DNA of 29,152 nt from an uncultured Clostridia bacterium (lineage in GTDB: Bacteria; Bacillota; Clostridia; Oscillospirales; Ruminococcaceae): assembly GCA_946613705.1 (NCBI GenBank), contig CAMOFU010000004.1:1-29152 (forward strand), in the 5' to 3' direction. Of the stretch, positions 22,806 to 29,152 are shown piece after piece. Made by a program: the position numbers and the translations under genes. Numbering within the stretch: the first letter of the stretch is position 1; each line of letters opens with the position of its first letter. The notes beneath the pieces are model-generated. The model was not told where the DNA came from. It saw only the letters and a list, made by a program, of their open reading frames with translations, and did no database searches.

Positions 22806-23567
22806 ATGAAAAGACCCGATCTTACAAGATTAAAAGCTCTTCTGGGCGGCAGAGGAATATATGCAGCAGCTGCTGCGGGAATAATCGCAGTGGGAGGAGT
22901 AGGAGCTGCCGCTTACAACAGAGCCGTGAAGAAGATCAACGACGGGCTCGGCAGTACAGTCCCCGGGATAACCTCGAGCCGCAGCGGTGAGGTATATGCA
23001 GACGAGAAAAAAACCGATGTCCCCAAACAGACCGACAGCAGTACAGCCTCCGACAGCGATGCCGACAGCAGAAAGGATACCGAAAGCAAAGCAAGCTCCT
23101 CCAAGGGCTCCGACGACAGCAGCACTGCCTCACCGAAGCCGATCAGCCAGCCGAATGTCAAGCCTGTTGAAGGCGAGGTCATCGTACCGTACAGCTTCGG
23201 CGAGCTTGTAAAGAGCAAGACTCTCGATGTCTGGAGGACACACGACGGTGCAGATATCAAGGCCGACAAGGGCACTCCCGTAAAGGCAATGAATCACGGC
23301 GAGGTCAGCAAGATATGGGAGGACGCTCTCTGGGGGAACTGCATCTCTATCGACCACGGCAGCGGGATAGTCAGCTACTATTATAATCTCTCGCCGTCTA
23401 TGACAGTCGAAGAGGGTGACGAGGTCGATGCGGGGCAGGTGATCGGTACAGTGGGCGACACCGCTCAGGTAGAAGCCGCCGAGCCGTCACACCTTCATTT
23501 TGCTGTCAAGCGCAGCGGTGAATGGACCGACCCGATCAGCTTTATCGATCCTTTTTCAAACAAATAA
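22806..23567 (+). CDS. Membrane-anchored LytM/M23 metallopeptidase, SpoIIQ-like
   Basis: From the ATG at 22806 (ribosome site AAGGAGATAGGAAA) the protein has 253 residues; a longer frame to 22695 lacks such a site. One membrane helix (about 18-38) is followed by a Ser/Asp/Lys-rich linker (about 60-120). The LytM domain covers about 125-253 with the zinc ligands His146 and Asp150 (in THDGAD) and HLH at 229-231, so it looks catalytically intact. Family members cut peptide bridges in peptidoglycan. The sequence WRTHDGADIKADKGTPVKA and the order helix-linker-LytM resemble clostridial SpoIIQ, the forespore partner of SpoIIIAH in engulfment, which in clostridia keeps the zinc site. SpoIIQ identity is inferred; a general wall hydrolase is the alternative. 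Confidence 0.85.
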   Translation: MKRPDLTRLKALLGGRGIYAAAAAGIIAVGGVGAAAYNRAVKKINDGLGSTVPGITSSRSGEVYADEKKTDVPKQTDSSTASDSDADSRKDTESKASSSKGSDDSSTASPKPISQPNVKPVEGEVIVPYSFGELVKSKTLDVWRTHDGADIKADKGTPVKAMNHGEVSKIWEDALWGNCISIDHGSGIVSYYYNLSPSMTVEEGDEVDAGQVIGTVGDTAQVEAAEPSHLHFAVKRSGEWTDPISFIDPFSNK

Positions 23568-23646
23568 GCCAATACCGTAAGCAGGACAGTTCTGAATATT
23601 CCGATATGTGATCTTCTGGCCTGCCATAACAATATTCCTCTTCAAC

Positions 23647-23672
23647 GGAGCTGTCTTATACAAGGCAGCTCC
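23647..23672 (+). terminator. Hairpin after the M23 gene, possible terminator
   Basis: An 11-bp stem (23647-23657 with 23662-23672, one G-U pair) with a 4-base loop is followed by TTAATGTTTAT. The T-run is weak. It lies between the M23 and response-regulator genes. Confidence 0.6.
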
Positions 23673-23744
23673 TTAATGTTTATACGGAGTTCACATTTCC
23701 GTGATATACTCATTCAACAAGACACCAACGGGGGGACAGGCTCT

Positions 23745-24419
23745 ATGTTTACGGTACTTATCGCTGAAGACGATCTCAACACAAGACGGCTGACTGCCGA
23801 TGTGCTTGAAGAGAACGGATACAATGTGCTTACTGCAAAAAACGGTGCAGAAGCATTGCAGCTGCTCGACGAAAAGCACGCCGACCTTATCATCGCAGAT
23901 ATTATGATGCCCGTTATGGACGGCTATGAGCTGACAGGACAGCTGCGTAAGGCAGGCAGCACCATTCCAATAATCATGGTCACGGCCAAGGAAGCCATTG
24001 CCGACAAGAAGCGCGGATTTATTGAAGGAACGGACGATTATATGGTAAAGCCCGTTGATGAGGAGGAGCTGCTGCTGAGGATAGCGGCGCTGCTGAGACG
24101 GGCACAGATAAACAACGAGCACAAGATAACCGTCGGCGGGACTGTACTGGATTATGACACACTTACGGTCACAAGCAGTACAGGGCGCACCGAGCTGCCG
24201 CCAAAGGAATTCATGCTGATCTACAAGCTGCTTTCCTACCCCGATAAGATATTCACAAGAAGACAGCTCATTGACGAGATCTGGGATCTTTCCTCCGAGT
24301 CAGATGAACGAACGGTAGATGTTCATGTGAACCGTCTGCGTGAGAAGTTCCGCGACAATCCCGATATCGAGATAGTGACTGTCAGAGGGCTCGGCTACAA
24401 GGGGGTCAAAAAGCAATGA
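23745..24419 (+). CDS. OmpR/PhoB-family response regulator
   Basis: A 224-residue regulator. The receiver domain has the acidic pair Asp9/Asp10, the phosphorylated Asp52 (in IIADIMMP), Thr80 and Lys102 (in MVKP). The C-terminal winged helix (about 125-224) contains RTVDVHVNRLREKF and VRGLGYKG, which define the OmpR/PhoB type. The ATG at 23745 has GGGGGA upstream; an upstream in-frame ATG at 23676 adds residues that do not belong to the domain. Its stop overlaps the kinase start (ATGA at 24416), so the two are translated together. Its targets are not visible here. Confidence 0.94.
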   Translation: MFTVLIAEDDLNTRRLTADVLEENGYNVLTAKNGAEALQLLDEKHADLIIADIMMPVMDGYELTGQLRKAGSTIPIIMVTAKEAIADKKRGFIEGTDDYMVKPVDEEELLLRIAALLRRAQINNEHKITVGGTVLDYDTLTVTSSTGRTELPPKEFMLIYKLLSYPDKIFTRRQLIDEIWDLSSESDERTVDVHVNRLREKFRDNPDIEIVTVRGLGYKGVKKQ

Positions 24420-25495
24420 GCATCAGGGGCAGGTCAAAGTCGTATCTGAAAAACAACGGCTCTATGATAAGGACCATCTCGGCATTCGTATTCCTTATAA
24501 TTCTTGCGGCAGGTCTTATCACTCTCTGCACGATACTTGTGCTGAGGCAGCTCGGGTATTTTCCGTCCCGTTTTGAGGGGCCGTTCATATATATGGCTAC
24601 GTTTATAATTTCCAGTGCTGTGATCGGTACCATAATTTCCTATATCGTTGCCAAGCGCGTACTGTCTCCCCTCTCCGATTTCAAGGACGCTATCAGAGAG
24701 ATAGAGCGCGGCAACTTCAATGTAAGCGTAGATCCCGAGGGCACACCGCAGGTGTTCGCCGAACTGATAGAGAGCTTCAACCGCATGGCAAAGGAGCTTT
24801 CGGGCACCGAGATGTTCCGCTCGGATTTTATCAACAGCTTCTCTCACGAATTCAAAACGCCCATCGTATCTATCGGCGGATTCGCCAAGCGCCTGCGCAG
24901 GAACGATCTGTCTGCGGAAAAGCGGCGGGAGTATATAGACATAATCATCAGCGAGTCACAGCGTCTGACAAATCTTTCAAGCAACATTCTGATGCTGAAC
25001 AAATTTGAAAATCAGGAATACATCACAGACTGTGATACTTTTCTGATAGACGAGCAGCTGCGCAGCTGCGTGCTGCTTCTCGAAAAGCAGTGGTCGAAGA
25101 AGCAGCTCACCTTCAACATAGACATGGAGCATATAGAATTCTTCGGCAACCAGGAGATGCTCTCACAGGTGTGGCTGAACGTTATTGGCAATTCGATCAA
25201 ATTCAGTCCGGAGGGCTCAGAGATCGCGATCAGAGCGATCAGGAGCGAGAGCAGGATCAGGATAAGCATAACAGACCGCGGCGAGGGCATGGACGAGCAG
25301 ACTATGGCACACATATTTGAGCGGTTTTATCAGGGCGATACAGCTCACGCATCTGAGGGAAACGGGCTCGGGCTGCCTCTCGTCAAGCGCATAATCGAAC
25401 TGTGCGGCGGCACTATCCGCGTTGAATCCGAAAAGGGCAAGGGCACTGTATTTACCGTGTTCTTCCCGCAAAGCAAGACAGCGGAAAGCCATTGA
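24416..25495 (+). CDS. Sensor histidine kinase, very short extracellular loop
   Basis: A 359-residue kinase. Two membrane helices (about 19-43 and 57-79) enclose only about 13 residues, so there is no outer sensing domain. HAMP (about 80-130) is followed by the dimerisation helix with phospho-accepting His144 (in SFSHEFKTP), the N-box (NVIGNSIKFSPEG near 240), the G1 box DRGEGMDEQ and the G2 box GNGLGLPLV. Kinases of this layout usually sense inside the membrane or through a partner, as in BceS-type systems, but no Bce-like ABC transporter is adjacent. The start overlaps the regulator stop as ATGA. Confidence 0.94.
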   Translation: MSIRGRSKSYLKNNGSMIRTISAFVFLIILAAGLITLCTILVLRQLGYFPSRFEGPFIYMATFIISSAVIGTIISYIVAKRVLSPLSDFKDAIREIERGNFNVSVDPEGTPQVFAELIESFNRMAKELSGTEMFRSDFINSFSHEFKTPIVSIGGFAKRLRRNDLSAEKRREYIDIIISESQRLTNLSSNILMLNKFENQEYITDCDTFLIDEQLRSCVLLLEKQWSKKQLTFNIDMEHIEFFGNQEMLSQVWLNVIGNSIKFSPEGSEIAIRAIRSESRIRISITDRGEGMDEQTMAHIFERFYQGDTAHASEGNGLGLPLVKRIIELCGGTIRVESEKGKGTVFTVFFPQSKTAESH

Positions 25496-25523
25496 CCGCT
25501 GTATCCGACGATTCGGCTGACGG

Positions 25524-25552
25524 TTGACAATTCTGCGGATAAATGGTATAAT
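25524..25552 (+). promoter_or_regulatory. Consensus sigma-A promoter of the DHHW-Nudix operon
   Basis: TTGACA (25524-25529) and TATAAT (25547-25552) are perfect hexamers with a 17-base spacer ending in TGG. The leader is about 38 bases with a GAGGTAAAG site before the ATG at 25597. Confidence 0.87.
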
Positions 25553-25596
25553 CAGTATCATGATACAAAATACAAATTATTTACCGAGGTAAAGCT

Positions 25597-26925
25597 ATGA
25601 AACGATCTATATTTTCAGCCGCAGCTGTGCTTATTATGGCGGCTGTACTCGGCGGGTGCGGGAATGCAGACGGTTCCCCCGAGGGTGCGCCGAAGCTCAC
25701 CACAATATCGGGAACGACCACGGCAACAACTGCTGCGACTACGGCCTCTGCTAAGATGACGACCTCAGCCGCAGCCGAAAAGGAAACGACCACGACTGCG
25801 AAGACCACAAAGGCTGCCAAGAAAACCACAAAGAAAACTACGACCACAAAGAAAACAACTGCCGAAACAACAACGGCAGAGGTACTTGAACCGGGTGTGG
25901 CAGAGGAAGAGGAAACCATTGAAGAGACTGAGCCTGTTACCGAGGCTCCCGAGAATGAGCCCGCTGAGGAGGTCTCGACCACACCTCCCCACCCTGCTGC
26001 CGACCCCGACAGCTATTTGCCCGCTTACGGCGAATGGATAGGCAACGTTGTGGTGTGCGACAGATATGAGGGCTCGAGGATCCGCGGCCTTCCGCCGTTT
26101 TACGGAGCTTATGCAACAGGCGGAGAATATGCGCAGGTGCTCAATCAGTACAAGCAGATGGTAGGAGACAGCGTTAATGTCTACAACCTCAGCTGCCCTC
26201 TCTCTTCGGCATTTTATATCCCCGCCGATATGGAAGGCACATTTACCGAGCAGCACGGGTGTATCCTCAACCTGAACGACTACCTGAACGGGGTAACAAA
26301 TGTTGACTGCTACGATGCACTTGCCGCTCATCTTGATGAATACATATACTCACGGACCGATCACCACTGGCAGCCGCTCGGAGCATACTACGCTGCCGAG
26401 GTGTTTGCACAGGCAGCAGGCGTGCCGTTTGCTCCCCTCTCCGATTACGAAGAGGTGTTCAAGACCGATTACCTCGGCTCGATGTACGGCTACAGCGGTA
26501 ATCTACAGGAATTTGCCGATAATCCCGATACGTTTACATACTATAAGCCGCGCAATTCATATACCACAAGATATTATGACGGCTATTTCCAGAACGGCGC
26601 AGACGGGAGCCTGTTCTTTGACTGGGCATCGGGAGCGGGATGCTACTGCTCCTTCCTCGGCGGAGATACACAGATCTGCGAGATAGACTCCGATGTTGAC
26701 AACGGCCGAGTGCTCGTTATTATCAAGGACAGCTACGGCAACGCTCTTGTGCCTTTTCTCGTGCAGAGCTTTGACAAGATATATGTCGTTGATTTCAGAT
26801 ACACATATATCAAGATGAACGATCTCTTCCAAAGAGTCGGTGCGACCGATGTATTGTTCGGTGCATCAATTTCAAGCGCATATGCGGATTCCAGAATAGA
26901 CATGGTGCGCGATCTTATGATGTGA
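25597..26925 (+). CDS. DHHW-family lipoprotein (SGNH/AlgX-like fold)
   Basis: A 442-residue exported lipoprotein; lipobox LGGC makes Cys21 the lipid site. Residues 33-130 are low in complexity: first Thr/Lys/Ala, then Glu/Pro, probably a wall-spanning stalk. The catalytic-like part starts near 135 and bears TDHHWQPLGA (254-263) and IIKDSYGN (375-382, Ser379). These match the DHHW family, which resembles the AlgX/AlgJ O-acetyltransferases with a Ser-His-Asp site. The likely work is adding or removing acetyl groups on a surface polysaccharide, which is inferred. The Nudix gene starts 8 bases after its stop, so they share a transcript. Confidence 0.88.
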   Translation: MKRSIFSAAAVLIMAAVLGGCGNADGSPEGAPKLTTISGTTTATTAATTASAKMTTSAAAEKETTTTAKTTKAAKKTTKKTTTTKKTTAETTTAEVLEPGVAEEEETIEETEPVTEAPENEPAEEVSTTPPHPAADPDSYLPAYGEWIGNVVVCDRYEGSRIRGLPPFYGAYATGGEYAQVLNQYKQMVGDSVNVYNLSCPLSSAFYIPADMEGTFTEQHGCILNLNDYLNGVTNVDCYDALAAHLDEYIYSRTDHHWQPLGAYYAAEVFAQAAGVPFAPLSDYEEVFKTDYLGSMYGYSGNLQEFADNPDTFTYYKPRNSYTTRYYDGYFQNGADGSLFFDWASGAGCYCSFLGGDTQICEIDSDVDNGRVLVIIKDSYGNALVPFLVQSFDKIYVVDFRYTYIKMNDLFQRVGATDVLFGASISSAYADSRIDMVRDLMM

Positions 26926-26933
26926 GGTAACGT

Positions 26934-27392
26934 ATGGACGGATATATCATGGAGCTTCGCAAGCTTGTCGGCAGGCGGACGCTTATCCAGTGTGCAGGCA
27001 GCATAATGATAGAAAACGAACAGGGGCAGCTGCTTCTCGGAAAGCGCTCTGACAACGGGTTGTGGGGATACGCGGGCGGAGCTGTTGAGATCGACGAGGA
27101 GGTCGAGCAGTGCGCAAGGCGTGAGCTGCTTGAAGAGATGGGGCTCACAGCAGGAGAGCTCGAGCTGTTCATGATAAACTCGGGGCCGCAGGCACATTAC
27201 GTTTATCCGAACGGCGACGAGGTTTCTAATGTTGAGATCATCTACCTCTGCCGCAGTTGGACGGGTGAGCCGCGTATGGCAGACGGCGAGATGACAGAGC
27301 TGAGATTCTTTTCGCCTGACGAGATCACCCTTGATATGATCTCTCCGCCGATCAGAGCCGTTCTGAAAAAGTATATAGAAAGCAGGATATAA
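26934..27392 (+). CDS. Nudix hydrolase
   Basis: A 152-residue cytoplasmic protein with a complete Nudix box at 49-71 (GAVEIDE, seven residues, then RELLEEMGL), holding the metal-binding glutamates. The family splits nucleoside diphosphates linked to other groups (X), such as ADP-ribose, nucleotide sugars or oxidised nucleotides; which one is not readable. The start has a GAGGTAA ribosome site overlapping the end of the preceding gene. A cytoplasmic Nudix enzyme in one operon with a surface DHHW lipoprotein could point to nucleotide-sugar control, a speculative link. Confidence 0.93.
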   Translation: MDGYIMELRKLVGRRTLIQCAGSIMIENEQGQLLLGKRSDNGLWGYAGGAVEIDEEVEQCARRELLEEMGLTAGELELFMINSGPQAHYVYPNGDEVSNVEIIYLCRSWTGEPRMADGEMTELRFFSPDEITLDMISPPIRAVLKKYIESRI

Positions 27393-27397
27393 ATACA

Positions 27398-27430
27398 GAC
27401 CGCATTATGAAAAGCTCTCATAATGCGGTC
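27398..27430 (+). terminator. Terminator after the Nudix gene
   Basis: A perfect 13-bp stem (27398-27410 with 27418-27430) closes a 7-base loop and is followed by TTCTTATTCTTATT. It lies between the converging Nudix and pyrD genes. Confidence 0.88.
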
Positions 27431-27459
27431 TTCTTATTCTTATTCGGTTCAGATCGGAT

Positions 27460-28371
27460 CTACCACGGTCTGACTGTGCCGACGATCTCGCTTACGGACT
27501 TCACACCGTTCCTGTCGCACCACTCGTTGATGCCGTCTATTATCCTGACAGGGGCATACGGGTCACGGAAGATCGCCGCTCCGACCTGAATTGCCGAAGC
27601 ACCTGCCATCATCATTTCAACAGCGTCCTCGGCAGTAGAGATGCCGCCCATTCCGCAGACGGGTATCTTTACCGCATTTGCAGTCTGCCATACCATTCGT
27701 ACAGCTACGGGAAACACCGCAGGCCCCGAAAGACCGCCAACGTTATTGTGCAGCACGGGGCGGCGGGTCTTGATATCTATACGCATACCGAGCAGAGTAT
27801 TTATAAGAGACACTGCATCAGCACCCGATGCCTCGACCGATCTTGCAATATCGGTTATGCTCGTAACGTTCGGAGAAAGCTTCACCATAAGCGGCTTGCT
27901 GCACGCATCGCGTACAGCCCTTGTAACAGCCCCTGCCACATTGCAATCGGTACCGAAGGCGGCGCCGCCCTGCTTAACATTCGGGCAGGAGATATTGAGC
28001 TCTATCATATCAACAGCCGATCCCTCCAGCATAGCAGCAAGCTCAGCACACTCCTCTACTGTTGAACCCGCGATATTGGCGATTATCCGTGTATCCTTCG
28101 TAACAAGGTTCGGAAGCTCGCAGGACAGGAACTTCTCCGCTCCGCCGTTTTGCAGGCCAACCGAATTGAGCATACCCATAGGTGTCTCTGCGATACGCGG
28201 CGGGATATTGCCTGTACGCTCGTGAAGGGTGGTGCCCTTTACAGATATACCGCCCAGCCTTGACAGCGGATACAGGCATTCGTATTCTCTGCCGTAGCCG
28301 TAGGTGCCGCTGGCAGGGATAACGGGATTCTTGAACTCAACACCCGCAAGAGTAACTCTCAGATCAGCCAT
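27460..28371 (-). CDS. pyrD: Dihydroorotate dehydrogenase class 1B, catalytic subunit
   Basis: The subunit oxidises dihydroorotate to orotate with FMN in pyrimidine synthesis. The 303-residue protein has the class 1 features: NPVIPASGTYGYG (15-27), SVKGTT (43-48), the MGMLNSVGLQN loop (65-75) and the catalytic Cys129 in NISCPN. Cys rather than Ser as catalytic base marks class 1, and the adjacent pyrK makes it class 1B, which passes electrons to NAD+. Near the C-terminus GMGGIST and GASAIQVGAA bind the FMN phosphate. The start overlaps the end of pyrK by 8 bases, so both subunits are made together. Confidence 0.97.
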   Translation of the reverse strand: MADLRVTLAGVEFKNPVIPASGTYGYGREYECLYPLSRLGGISVKGTTLHERTGNIPPRIAETPMGMLNSVGLQNGGAEKFLSCELPNLVTKDTRIIANIAGSTVEECAELAAMLEGSAVDMIELNISCPNVKQGGAAFGTDCNVAGAVTRAVRDACSKPLMVKLSPNVTSITDIARSVEASGADAVSLINTLLGMRIDIKTRRPVLHNNVGGLSGPAVFPVAVRMVWQTANAVKIPVCGMGGISTAEDAVEMMMAGASAIQVGAAIFRDPYAPVRIIDGINEWCDRNGVKSVSEIVGTVRPW

Positions 28372-29131
28372 CGAACCTTACCTCCTTTGCATCGAACACG
28401 GGGCCGTCCTTGCAGACGTGTGCAAACACTTCCCTGCCCTCTCGTTCCAGAACAGCCGCACAGCCGAGACACGCGCCGACTCCGCAGGCCATTCTCTGCT
28501 CTAAGGATACCTCGCACCTGATGCTGTGCTTTCGGGCGATGGACGCAACAGCCTTCAGCATCGGCATAGGTCCGCAGGCATAGATAATGTCCGTTTTATT
28601 GGACTGCAAGTATTCCTCAAGAGCCGTAGTAACAAAGCCGTGGATACCCGCAGAGCCGTCATCGGTGCAGAGTATCGTCTCGCAGCCCGCCGCCCTGAGA
28701 TCGTCCTGAAGGATAACTGCCGAGGCGCTTCGGAAGCCGGATATCACAGCCGCTCTATCGCCGTACTCGGCAGCAATGCCGACCATAGGAGGAACACCGA
28801 TGCCTCCGCCGACGCAAACTGCTCTGCCGTCTGTTACGGTAAACCCGTGACCGAGCGGTGCGATGAGGTCGATATTATCCCCGACGTTGAGGTGCGACAG
28901 CTCCTCGGTGCCGCTCCCTCTCACCTCGAACACGAATCGCAGAGTACCCTTCTGTTTGTCAATGCCGCAGATAGAGATAGGTCTGCGCAGGAAAAATGAC
29001 GGTGCAAGCAGCTGTGCAAACTGCCCTGCCTGTGCAAGCTCGGCTGCTTCGGGGCATAACACGGTGATATCAAAAATACCCTTAGCAGACGCAGACTTGC
29101 CGATAATCGGATAAAGTCCTTGTTTATACAT
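28364..29131 (-). CDS. pyrK: Dihydroorotate dehydrogenase B, electron-transfer subunit
   Basis: The 255-residue subunit carries FAD and a 2Fe-2S cluster and links PyrD to NAD+. RRPISI near residue 55 is the FAD-binding motif of the ferredoxin-reductase family, CVGGGIGVPPM (about 106-116) binds NAD, and Cys 216, 221, 224 and 240 (CGVGACLGC then a distant Cys) hold the cluster. The start at 29131 has an AAAGGAC site 8 bases upstream. Overlap with pyrD is 8 bases. Its promoter and any further pyr genes lie beyond the right edge. Confidence 0.96.
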   Translation of the reverse strand: MYKQGLYPIIGKSASAKGIFDITVLCPEAAELAQAGQFAQLLAPSFFLRRPISICGIDKQKGTLRFVFEVRGSGTEELSHLNVGDNIDLIAPLGHGFTVTDGRAVCVGGGIGVPPMVGIAAEYGDRAAVISGFRSASAVILQDDLRAAGCETILCTDDGSAGIHGFVTTALEEYLQSNKTDIIYACGPMPMLKAVASIARKHSIRCEVSLEQRMACGVGACLGCAAVLEREGREVFAHVCKDGPVFDAKEVRFDG

Positions 29132-29152
29132 TTTATCAGTCCTTTGCGGTTT

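Noticed and set aside
1..29152. CRISPR array, tRNA or rRNA genes, insertion sequences, phage or plasmid genes
   Set aside because: I saw no regular spacer-repeat pattern, no conserved RNA gene sequence, and no transposase, integrase or replication protein on either strand.

Overview
The window looks like a piece of a Gram-positive, fibre-degrading clostridial chromosome, most likely Ruminococcus or a close relative in the Oscillospiraceae. This is inferred from Shine-Dalgarno sites of the GGAGG type, promoters of the housekeeping TTGACA/TATAAT type, lipoprotein signals, a LacI-type regulator, a class 1B dihydroorotate dehydrogenase pair (pyrK-pyrD), and a group of plant cell-wall hydrolases. 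No rRNA, tRNA, CRISPR array, insertion sequence or phage gene was seen. Twenty protein genes are supported.

Layout. (1) 1-1973, minus: a membrane-anchored zinc-ribbon protein, cut by the left edge. (2) 2162-9039, minus: a compact cluster GH67 alpha-glucuronidase > SGNH/sialate-O-acetylesterase-like esterase > unknown 153-aa protein > EF-G/TetM-like GTPase fused to a Rae1/YacP-like NYN nuclease. (3) 9265-10826, plus: ECF sigma factor and its probable anti-sigma factor. (4) 11106-12824, plus: phosphoglucomutase/phosphomannomutase, then on minus a flavodoxin-fold reductase, separated by a bidirectional terminator. (5) 13835-17016, plus: GH43 enzyme and a GH5 lipoprotein endoglucanase from one consensus promoter. 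(6) 17113-22446, minus: LacI regulator, orphan sugar-binding lipoprotein, GH27 enzyme and MFS transporter. (7) 22806-27392, plus: LytM/M23 (SpoIIQ-like) protein, OmpR-type two-component system, DHHW lipoprotein, Nudix hydrolase. (8) 27460-29131, minus: pyrK-pyrD.

How it fits together. Only the GH5 enzyme carries an export signal among the hydrolases. GH67, the esterase, GH43 and GH27 appear cytoplasmic. The likely scheme is that a surface GH5 cuts beta-glucan, glucomannan or xyloglucan outside, oligosaccharides are captured by the solute-binding lipoprotein or taken up by the MFS carrier, and side chains (acetyl, methylglucuronate, arabinose/xylose, galactose) are removed inside, with the phosphohexomutase feeding hexose phosphates onward. 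CG-centred LacI/CcpA-type operator candidates sit on the promoter of the binding protein, upstream of lacI, and upstream of the phosphohexomutase, suggesting shared sugar control.

The most unusual item is the fusion of a ribosome-binding translational GTPase to a domain related to Rae1, a nuclease that cuts mRNA in the ribosomal A site. A translationally coupled unknown gene precedes it. Other points worth attention are the operator array near lacI, a perfect 12-bp palindrome in the sigma-factor leader, a heptanucleotide repeat running through the end of the MFS gene, and six promoters with perfect -35 and -10 hexamers at 17-bp spacing.
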